DNA of 64,000 nt. It comes from Datisca glomerata (taxonomy: Eukaryota > Streptophyta > Magnoliopsida > Cucurbitales > Datiscaceae). This document shows positions 1-8,128 of this stretch, one piece after another. The notes beneath the pieces are model-generated. The model was not told the origin of the DNA. It worked only from the letters and a program-made list of their open reading frames with translations, and ran no database searches. The stretch lies in the NCBI GenBank assembly GCA_003255025.1, contig QANY01012000.1:744001-808000 (forward strand), written 5' to 3'. A program made the position numbers and the translations under genes. The first letter of the stretch is position 1; every line of letters starts with the position of its first letter.

Positions 1-300
1 CCATTTGTTGAGATGATTTTGGTTAAAGGCCCAAAAATAGGTAATGATGGTGTCAAAACAAGGGTAAAATCATTCACTGCCTCATTTGAAGGAGGTGAAC
101 TTGATAAGTCTTCAGTAAGCCTTATTGGTGACAATGGACTTGCATTCGACTCAACAGAGATAGTCACCGTACCATGAAAATAATGAAGTTTGGTGATACA
201 TGTGATTGTTAGTAACAGAAAATGTATATAACCACTGAAATAAAAGAAGTATATAAAATGCAGTATACCTAAGGAGTGACAGATCTAACTAGTGTAATAT

Positions 301-687
301 CTAAATGAGGATTATCTTTTTCAGAGAGTTGGGAGTTGATTGGCTATTGTGAACTTGGAGCCTCAGAAGGTAGAAAGTAGCGAGATCCACCATGTTGGTT
401 ATCATCATCAGAATCTTGCTCAAACTTTTCGCTCCCTGTTGAGGAAGAGCGGGAAGCAATTTGAAAGGAGGTTGGGGTATTCTTCTTCTTTCTCCTAATA
501 AATTGAGTAAGATGATCTTTGTCCCCATGTTCTTCTCTTCTTTTACCTTTTTTCTCCTCTCAAATTTTATTTTCTTTCCTTTAGAAATAGGCCTAAATGT
601 TGAAGAATTAGCTTGTTTCTTTCCTTTAGAATTAGGCCTAAATGTTGAAGAACTATCGTGTAGACTACACAATGCTAGTACACTCAT
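301..687 (-). CDS. Unrecognised Lys/Ser-rich ORF, possibly an exon of a broken element
   Basis: I do not recognise this 128-codon open frame. It is basic and low in complexity. Its N-terminal part holds a near-repeat of about 15 residues (SSTFRPNSKGKK, then SSTFRPISKGKK) encoded by the 45-bp DNA duplication at 575-664. A further minus-strand frame is open from about 176 to position 1, rich in Ser and Pro, and could be a downstream exon. I see no convincing splice pair joining them. No domain, signal peptide or membrane segment is visible. The start codon lies in the palindromic minisatellite, which argues against a conserved gene. It may be a remnant of a transposon ORF entering from outside the window, or chance. 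Confidence 0.15.
   Translation of the reverse strand: MSVLALCSLHDSSSTFRPNSKGKKQANSSTFRPISKGKKIKFERRKKVKEEKNMGTKIILLNLLGERRRIPQPPFKLLPALPQQGAKSLSKILMMITNMVDLATFYLLRLQVHNSQSTPNSLKKIILI
575..664. repeat. 45-bp tandem duplication
   Basis: Two adjacent 45-bp copies (575-619 and 620-664) share TTTCCTTTAGA and TAGGCCTAAATGTTGAAGAA with a few substitutions. The duplication borders the palindromic minisatellite. Confidence 0.8.
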
Positions 688-1092
688 CGTGTAAACTACA
701 CGACGCTGGTGTACTCATCGTGTAGACTACATGATGTTAGTGTACTCATCGTGTAGACTACTTGATGACTACGTGATACTAGTATAACCATCGTGTAGTA
801 TACAGTGTAGCCATCGTATGGTCTACACGATGCAAGTGTAACCATCGTGTAGTCTACACGATGACTACACTGATTTCGTGTAGCCATCGTGTAGACTACA
901 CGATAGCTACACTCGTGTCATGTAGGCTATGTGTATACTACACGATGGCTACACAGGTCGTGTAGGCTACGTGTATACTACATGATGGTTACACTAGCGT
1001 CGTGTAGGCTACGTGTATACTACACGATGACTACACTAGCGTCATGTAGGCTACATGTATACTACACGATGGCTACACGACGCTAGTGTACC
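656..1092. repeat. Palindromic minisatellite (CATCGTGTAG / CTACACGATG)
   Basis: About 440 bp built almost entirely from CATCGTGTAG and its reverse complement CTACACGATG, so most units are themselves near-perfect inverted repeats. The first half has irregular units of roughly 30-40 bp. The second half settles into a 42-bp unit at 917-956, 957-998, 999-1040 and 1041-1082, with the shared core TGTAGGCTACGTGTATACTA. No gene is visible in it. Each unit could form a short hairpin. Confidence 0.85.
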
Positions 1093-1180
1093 TCCATAAA
1101 TGACACTCCAAAAAATAAAATGTTGAAGGATAAAAAAAGGTAAAACGTCGAAAAAGAACTAGAAGAAGGAATTGCTGCCC

Positions 1181-1380
1181 AAAAATGGGTAAAACCCCAT
1201 TTTTAGATCTGGTTTGTGGCTAGATATGGTTCAGATATGTAACAATAGGCAAAAACGCATTTTCAAATCTGAGTCAGATTAGGTTTTTCGTCAGATCTTC
1301 TGGTTTAGATCTGTAAAAATGGGTAAAAACTCATTTTTTAGATTTAGTTTGTGGCTAGATATGGTTTAAATCTGTAAAAA
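1181..1380. repeat. 133-bp spaced direct repeat
   Basis: The segment beginning AAAAATGGGTAAAA and containing GTTTGTGGCTAGATATGGTT occurs at 1181-1240 and again at 1314-1378. A partial third copy lies between them. The following 1390-1500 is purine-rich (GAAGAAGAAGA runs). Confidence 0.7.
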
Positions 1381-1499
1381 AAGTCTATTTTGATGTTGCA
1401 TGAAGAAGTAAGAATATGAAGAAGAAGACGAAGAAGAAGACGAAGAAGAAAACGTAGAAGAAAATGAAGAAGTGGAAAAAATGAAAACAAAAAAAGAGA

Positions 1500-2530
1500 A
1501 ATGAAGTGAAGGGTAAACATGTAACTTTATAAATACATTTTGACTGAAAAGTGAGTCAGGGGCCAGTGAAAATAAAAATTAGTGTATATGTCCATTTCTA
1601 TAAAATGATTAGTGTAAGGGTCCAGAAAACCCTTTACAAAATCAGTAGGAAGACTTGAGAGTATTTGGTTTACCTTTTCTCCATGAGTGTACGAGCTAGT
1701 GAGATGACAAATGTAAGAAATAGTAGGACCCATCAATCCCCAAGGCATAATGAATGCATTCGACTATGTAGACTAGACATATAGCTAAATGAATTAGGTT
1801 CTATCATTGGTGATTTTTTCAATGCTTAGTCGAATGACTCATATAAGTAAATATTTCTCAAGTCTTGTTCACAAAGACTTAAGATTCTATTTGCCCAGGT
1901 AACCCGATTAGCTGGAACAGAATATCAATATCTGAATGGTCTTGCATTCCCTCGTTTAGTGATTAAGGTCACTTCAACTGAAAGACAGTTTCTGACCTGT
2001 TATGAAAGGGTATAATGGAGTCAAAACTACGTAGGGAATCCTATGGTAAAGCGAGGGCCAAGTAGCAAGAACGATGGCCAGAGTAGATGGTAGTAGTTGG
2101 TACACGAGGACTGCTGACATGTTCAACTAGATTCTAGAGATAAACCTCTAAAACTTTGGCTTGAATCATACGAGTTATTGCAAAGTTGAAAGCTTTTAAC
2201 AGGAAGGAACTTGACAGAGAAGAAAAATGGATGAGAAAGCTTGAAGAGAAAAGCTGAAAGTGAAGGGTTGCAACTTTAAAGTGAAGAAGACCACAAAAAC
2301 TATTGCTGAAATTTATAGACTTAGGACAAAAGTTCATACATTTTTTTTTAAATTGGTACATTTCCAAGAACTTTTGGGGATCACGCTCCAATGCCGAGAA
2401 AATTTTTCCGGCATTGATACTAGGGTTGATCCTGGTCGTTAGATCTGGTAAGGACAATCCCAACCATTAATTTAACTTTACCCCCTTTTCTTTACAACCG
2501 GTAACCCTAACCTACAATCTCCTTCAATTT
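1500..2530. other. No gene seen; possible transposon end at 1515-1640
   Basis: There is no supportable coding region. The stretch 1515-1640 (from GGGTAAACATG to GGGTCCAGAAAACCC) resembles the terminal region of a Mutator-like element whose other end would lie left of the window, but this cannot be tested here. Confidence 0.3.
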
Positions 2531-2533
2531 TCT

Positions 2534-2613
2534 CTCTTTTCTTCTTCGAACAAAACATGTGCTCTCTTCTTCTTCGAACAAAACATGTGCTCTCTTCTTC
2601 GAACAAAACACGA
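2534..2613. repeat. 28-bp tandem repeat, three copies
   Basis: Three head-to-tail copies of a CTCTCTTCTTCTTCGAACAA type unit followed by AACATGTG. The first two are 28 bp apart and the third is slightly shorter. The CT-rich composition looks like a plant 5' leader. Confidence 0.75.
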
Positions 2614-2770
2614 GTTCTTCTCTTAGGCTACTCCATCATTGCAGGCTTCTTCTCTCAGGCACAAAATTGTGGCACATGATTTACAAGCTTCCCTTGGTGA
2701 CTTCAAGGTCACATACACAACAGCTTCCCTCGGCGACTTCGATCGAGCTCTTTTCTCCAATCTTTTCTTG

Positions 2771-2985
2771 TGATTTAGGGTTTTGGTTCGATAAGTTAGC
2801 GAATCCTTCAATGTATGATCGACCCATCTGCCCTGGATCATTTTTCTTCCTATTTTGGAGAAATTTCTGGATTTGAATATTTCTGATTTAGAGTTTTGGT
2901 TGTGATGTGCATGTTTCTGATTTAGGGTTTTGGTTGCGATTTATATATTTATGATTTAATGTTTTGGTAGAGGTTTGCAATTTCC
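2771..2985. repeat. 34-bp tandem repeats with telo-box motifs
   Basis: Units starting TGATTTA followed by GTTTTGGT begin at 2884, 2918 and 2952, exactly 34 bp apart, with an outlying copy at 2771. Two copies contain TTAGGGTTT (2775-2783 and 2922-2930), the reverse complement of the plant telo-box. Telo-boxes are known near the 5' ends of many plant housekeeping genes, but I see no gene attached here. Confidence 0.6.
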
Positions 2986-4024
2986 TCTTTCATTCCAGGA
3001 AAGCTCTCTCTCTCTCTCCCTGTTTGGTAAGTTAAAGAACCATATTGAACCAACACCAATTTTACTTGTGAACGCGATATAGAATTTTTATATATCAATA
3101 ATACAGATCAATCCTTTCTATGAATACATGTACATCATAACTATTACATTCAAGGTAGTTCAATGATAAATTGAATAACTTTGTTGATATTTTTAGGCTA
3201 ATAACACCCCCTAGCCTTTAGGACTTCAGCACGGACACCCCATTGAGATTTTTTTATCACTTTGTACCCCGCTCTTTCTGTTCTGTCGCAAATAGGTCCT
3301 TCCAACCACTTTCAACTAACGTCCATTATGCTTTGAGATTCCTTTGGCACGTGCTTTCTACTTCTCCTCCTTCATATCATGATTCATTTTTGTAAAACAT
3401 AAGCTTTTGAGCTCAATTCGGTTTGGTTTTTCATAGTTTCATCTTATGGGTATTCTTGATTTGTGTTTTTAGATGAAAACAAAGATTATGTTCACAAATG
3501 AACTACTTGGTCCTTTCAAAATTTTTTTTGAGAAATTTATTGATTTTTGACTTAGGACCCTTTGAGCTTAATGGTGGAAGGTTTCAATCAGAAACAACTT
3601 TTCTAAACTGAATAATATATAGACCAAAAGATAATTGCTGAAACTGACATGTTATTTCAAGATGTTAGGCATGATTGTTGAGTTTTCAGCTGAGTTAGAT
3701 TGTGCAATGATTTCTTGGGGTGTTGAGTTACTTTGTGCTTGCTTTTGTAATAGATTCTTAAATTGGTTTGTGTGTGATGCTTTTCTTGCTCAATGTATTA
3801 TGTTAGTCTCTGTTAACCTTTCTGTAGCATTACCTTGTGTGCCATTAGGGTTTTTTTATGATCCCATTTATTGGTGGTGTTATATATTCTATCATTTTCG
3901 GGTTTATCGTTGTTGGGTTTATTAGCATATTCGTTCTCTCTAGAGTCTAGCCTTGATTGAATTTGGCATATGAAATTGGCTTGTCATTCCTCTTTCATTT
4001 TTTTATTAGAAGAAACGTATTTTT
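2986..4024. other. No supportable gene
   Basis: The region 3195-3340 has a C-rich stretch reminiscent of transposon ends. The open frame at 3635-3925 is Cys/Phe-rich with no recognisable domain and is treated as chance. Confidence 0.4.
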
Positions 4025-4140
4025 TGTCAAAATTACATTATAAATTCTAAGGAAAATGGAAAAATATGATCAAAACTCACGACCTCTAAGGTATGGGTGC
4101 GAGAGTTTAACCAATTATGTCAACCCAGCTTGTCAAGGAG
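4025..4140 (-). mobile_element. tRNA-derived SINE copy 1
   Basis: Read on minus, the element begins with a tRNA-like head. An A-box-like TAATTGGTTAAACTC lies about 40 bp before a B-box-like GTCGTGAGTTTTGATC. It then has a body ending TATAATGTAATTTTGACAAA and an A-rich tail (plus-strand T-run near 4010-4030). A second copy with the same head, body and A-tail lies at 56702-56815, also on minus. The B-box here is degraded (GAGTTTTGAT against GAGTTCGAGT in copy 2). The internal Pol III promoter and A-tail fit a SINE rather than a tRNA gene, because no cloverleaf 3' half follows. Confidence 0.65.
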
Positions 4141-4365
4141 AGAGATATATTTAATGAATATAAATCAAGAGAGAAATATTTAATGAAGATATATAAAATA
4201 TAATATCTCTTTTAAATATTACTTTATTATTACTATGGGGGGTTTAACCAATTACGTCAACCCAGTTTGTCGAGGAGAGAGAAATATTTAATGGATATAA
4301 ATAGAGAGATAAATATTAATGAAGATAGATAAAGAGGTATATAATATTGCTTTATTATTAATATG

Positions 4366-4370
<5 letters not shown>
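4105..4370. repeat. 137-bp tandem duplication next to the SINE
   Basis: Segments starting GTTTAACCAATTA at 4105 and 4242 are near-copies (TGTCAACCCAG, GAGGAGAGAGA, TTTAATG, ending TTTATTATTA.TATGGGG). The duplicated unit includes the SINE 5' head, so duplication followed SINE insertion. Confidence 0.7.

Positions 4371-4398
<28 letters not shown>
4368..4398. repeat. (GA)n microsatellite
   Basis: An uninterrupted run of about 15 GA dinucleotides directly after the 137-bp repeat. Confidence 0.95.
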
Positions 4399-4399
<1 letters not shown>

Positions 4400-4402
<3 letters not shown>

Positions 4403-5159
4403 GTTAAGATATATATAGAGAGAGACAAATAATGTATATGGGAGAGAAAAAATGATGATTAAATATATACATTAAAAAATAAATGGTATATTAGTAACTA
4501 ATTAAATAGAAAAACTATTAAATTTTAATTCAATTTGCTAGATTAATTATTTTTTCTAAAAAAATGCTATATTTGATATTTTTCAAAAAGTGTGAATAAA
4601 ATTGAATTAAGAATTGAAAACTTATCTAAATAACATCAATTCTAAAGAAAAAATATGTTAGTAAGCCCCAACGTGAAATACTTTCTAATAAGAATGAAAA
4701 TGTGTGAGAAAAAGTATGGGTTGACTTTCTTGTAAGTAATAAACTTTTCTTTTGGGTTGAAATATACAAATTCTACGGGATTGAGTTACTTTGGCACGAA
4801 GTAACAACTTCACGATGTGAATGTGAAAACATAACCATTTTGTTAACTCATTTCGTTAAATACTATTGGGTGACCTGTTTTGAGTTCATGAGTATGTTAT
4901 ATTAGAAATTTTGGATCATCCAAAATGAGATTATTTGTGTCCAAGTATGTGCAACCCAAATTTCAATTCTCTACTGTTGACGAAGCAGACAACATAGGAA
5001 ACTTCGGCCCATTTGGGCCATTGAATTAGATTTGTACGACTTGGATTGGATGAATTGAAAAGGTAAAAGAAATATGGAGCAAAGATTTGGACAACTTGGA
5101 TTGGATGATTTACACTGTTGTTTAGCAGGAGTAGATAAATGTAGAGCAAATGCTCATTT
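4400..5159. other. AT-rich spacer, no gene seen
   Basis: The small open frames here lack initiation context, domains and codon bias. Nothing is called. Confidence 0.5.
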
Positions 5160-5276
5160 CAAAAATGGACGGCCTAGATTTAATATCATAAAAATAAACG
5201 GTTCAGATTTAACATCACAAAAATGGACGGTCCATTTCAAGATTGGACGGCACAGATTTAACATCACAAAAAGATA
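5160..5276. repeat. 29-bp tandem repeat, about four copies
   Basis: Units of the form AAAAATGGACGG, a variable dinucleotide, then CAGATTTAACATCAC repeat at about 29 bp. The third copy is interrupted by CCATTTCAAG. Confidence 0.75.
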
Positions 5277-5420
5277 AAATAGGAATATTTTTTTGAAAAG
5301 TTATCTCACATCTTTGACGGACGTGTTGAGATGATCGTGACTGTCTATTTTTACACGGATGACTATGATTTTAAAAACACAACCTCTCATGTTGAGATCC
5401 TAATAGAAAATGGAATCCAT
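5225..5420 (+). repeat. Dispersed repeat, copy A (second copy in protease intron 7)
   Basis: It shares, in the same order and orientation, CCATTTCAAGA, GTTGAGATGATCGTGA, ACACGGATGACTATGATTTT and CTCTCATGTTGAGATC with 8255-8480 (for example TGTCAAGATGATCATGA and CACAGACGATCATCATTTT). Identity by eye is roughly 70-75%. No coding capacity is seen. It is probably an old non-autonomous transposon. Confidence 0.55.
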
Positions 5421-5920
5421 TTTTGAGTTACCGTGACCGGTTAAGGTACAGTCAAATCTCAAATGACGACATATACTTAAACATGAATCTTTCTGCGCAC
5501 ATCTCTTTAGTCAGCTTTAGGATTTTGTCAACTGTGTTGGAGTTTGGGTTTTTTTGGAGGCTGTTCTATCTATTGCGCTTCTTTCGGAGATAAGTTGTTT
5601 AGATTGTTATGTCATGTCATCTCTTTTTCTTTCTTTAAAATCTTCTTAACAAAAAAATAGGGAAAAAAAGTAATTTACACCTTTAAAATTTCACCATTCG
5701 ATAATTTACACTCCTAAAATATTTTTTAGCATCAAACACCTCTAAAGTATGTGAATTAGCCAAATACCCATCACATTTAACTTCTGTTAAATTTTAACGG
5801 TCTGAATTGGTGAAGAAATTGGGGTATTGGGATCGTGTACATAATATATAGCTTTGTTTGAATTAATTGCTTAACTGTTATCTGACTTTGTTTATTATGA
5901 CCTTTTTTAGGTAATAGAAG

Positions 5921-6268
5921 ATGTCAAGTTCAAGTGTCAATGGCTTTGCATATGATGGGCTACGATATATTAATAAAAGATGTCAGTGTAGAAGAAGAGT
6001 TGCCATCAAGATTTCTGAGTCTCATAAAAACACACATAGGTTATATTATTGCTGTGATGACAACATATGTGAGTTTTTTAGATGGTGTAACCCGATCAAT
6101 GAAATAAACGATTTTGTTAACGAAGACAAAGATAATGACAGCGATATCTCCAAAGTTAAGGAACTAAATGAACTTAAGGAAGAGTTTAAACAAATGAGAT
6201 TTCTATTCCAAGTTTGCATTGTGTATTTTTTAATTCTAACCGTAGGCCTTATTATTTATATAATGTGA
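5921..6268 (+). CDS. GRF-type zinc-finger protein with C-terminal membrane segment (transposon-borne)
   Basis: The 115-residue protein has an intact GRF-like zinc-binding pattern: C21-x-C23, H39, C44, C50, followed by FFRW at 52-55. GRF fingers are known from TOP3A, APE2/NEIL3 and many small plant proteins, and bind nucleic acid. Residues 75-92 are Glu/Lys/Leu-rich with coiled-coil potential, and 93-115 form one hydrophobic segment, typical of small plant GRF proteins. The NPGR motif of classical GRF domains is replaced by KNTHRLYYC. The ATG follows TTTTTTAG|GTAATAGAAG, so a 5' intron is possible. The ORF lies about 120 bp inside the left TIR. The open frame suggests recent coding function, but the role in the element is unknown. 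Confidence 0.6.
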   Translation: MSSSSVNGFAYDGLRYINKRCQCRRRVAIKISESHKNTHRLYYCCDDNICEFFRWCNPINEINDFVNEDKDNDSDISKVKELNELKEEFKQMRFLFQVCIVYFLILTVGLIIYIM

Positions 6269-6724
6269 TTTTATTATGTAAACTATGTGAGTTTAATCAT
6301 GTTTTTATTATGTAATTTGAGTTATACTATGTAAACTAATAATGGAGTTTAATGAAATTTACGGATATCTGAGTTTACACATTCTCAATTTTCAATGTAT
6401 CTTATATTATGCAAATGATATATAAAATGATACATTAAGAGAATAGATTGCATATAAAGTAAACTACACATCATACTTTTCTGTCATTAAACTAAATATT
6501 TTTCATATGTTCCATTACAATGTCAGCATACTTTGCATAGTTACAAAATTCACAAAAATAGCTCTAGTACCTTACCATTCTCTATCTTCAAAACATCATA
6601 AACCAGTAAAACAGTAAGCAAAGCCAAAAAACCAGTTCTCTGTTACAAAACACAAATACAACACAATGGCTAATATAATGAGTTCCCAATTACAAAATAC
6701 AATGACTACAATAATAAAGCTATG

Positions 6725-6823
6725 GCTACTAATCATTCTTTGCCCACAAAAACAATAACGCCCAAAATCCTCTCTTCTTACAGTACCACCAGAAGATCTC
6801 CAAGACGAATAAGCCGCCGCCAT
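6725..6823 (-). pseudogene. GRF-like first exon, truncated
   Basis: The frame starts MAAAYSSWRSS and reaches RYCFCGQRM, matching the usual opening of plant small GRF proteins (Ser-rich, then YC-x-CG). After about 33 residues the frame becomes hydrophobic and unlike GRF. No NPGRRFY-type second half is found between 6300 and 6725, so the gene is truncated or its second exon is lost. It faces the plus-strand GRF ORF in the same element. The alternative is a chance match of a short Cys motif. Confidence 0.4.
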
Positions 6824-8128
6824 AAGATTATCTTAGAAATAACCTGAATTAACCATACGATTACAAAATTAAGCACATTAAACAGAATTAAGCATAACAC
6901 TAAAACAGAATTAAGCATAATACTAATTCAAATTCAGCTACAGAGAAATCGAATTATAAGAGATACATATCAACCACTACAGAGAAATCGAATTGTGAGA
7001 AATACAAAAATGGAATTAATATAAAGTATATAAAAAATAAGGTATAATTCAGCTACAGAACTGCAGAGAGAGCAAGCGAAACCCCCCCTAAATATACAGT
7101 TAATAGAAACAAAAAATCAGACAAAAAACCCCCAAAAATACCTTCGACACTGCCGAGCATGAAGAGAGGAACGAGTCGCGGACGTGGGTGAGTCGCTGAA
7201 AATGGCGGACGATGAGTTGAGTCACGGAGGAAGCCGTGAGCTGAGAACGGCTGAGCTGCGGCGGAAATGGGGTGGTATGGGGTTGAGGATCGAGATTAAT
7301 GGTAATGGGGGTTTGGCATCGGGACTGTGAAAGAAAGGGGAATGGGGAAAAGGGTTTTAGTTAGTATTGGTTTTTTTTTTTCTTTTTTGTCTTTTACTTT
7401 ATTTTAAATTAATTAGTTTACTTATTGTTTAATTAGTGTTTTTAAGAATTAGTTTACTTATTGTTAATATTTTTAATTTCAATAATTAAAAAAACTGTTA
7501 ATTTCAACGGATATTAAATGTGAGGGGTATAATTGATTAATTCTTATACTTTAAGGGTGTTTGATGCTAATAGTATATTTTAGAGGTGTAAATTATTGAA
7601 TGATAAAATTTTAAAGATGGAAATTATATTTTTCCCAAATAATTGCGGGAAAAAAAAATGACAGGCATCATGTGGTACATTGTAAATCTGCCTTTCATTC
7701 TTTTAATATTTACTTGGAAGATCCAACCTTTTAGATGTATGTTATTAATCATATGGATATAATTTCACACTTATTGCACGACCAGTGGTCATGCCCTCGT
7801 CGCCATGGTTTTGCTCTAGATTAGTGTTACGTAGTTCGGCACACGGTTGATATTGTAATAGTTTCGTCATTGTACACATTCCCAATACAAGTAGCACAAG
7901 GATATCATAATTTTTTTTAATTTTTACTCATAAAGTAGGTTCCAATAATTTATATGGAGTCCTTTTTGTACAGTAGAGTCACATAATCATAAGGATATCT
8001 GTCTTGAAACTTATTTTGTACATCTAAGCAGCATTATGACAATTTACCATAAAAAGTGATAAATAACTACAACATCTCCCATATGCCATTATCTAGATAG
8101 ATAAGCTTCGCACTGCTTTTTCACCAAA

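Larger units (their letters stand above)
5661..7636. mobile_element. Mutator-like element with long TIRs and GRF zinc-finger sequences
   Basis: The left end (5661-5800) and the reverse complement of the right end (7495-7636) match over about 140 bp at roughly 75-80%. Both start GGGAAAAA and share AATAATTTACAC, CTAAAATAT, TTAGCATCAAACACC and TTAAAGTAT-like blocks. Long TIRs with a G-rich terminus fit Mutator-like elements. A 9-bp target duplication is only weakly visible (A-rich on both sides). Internally there is a GRF zinc-finger ORF on plus (5921-6268), a GRF-like first exon on minus (6725-6823) and a GC-rich stretch at 7140-7330. No transposase is present, so it is non-autonomous. Confidence 0.75.

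Noticed and set aside
3635..3925. 96-residue Cys/Phe-rich ORF
   Set aside because: No domain, no splice context and composition typical of AT-rich non-coding DNA.
4080..4140. Possible tRNA gene
   Set aside because: A and B boxes are present but there is no acceptor or cloverleaf. A second copy with the same body and A-tail shows a SINE.
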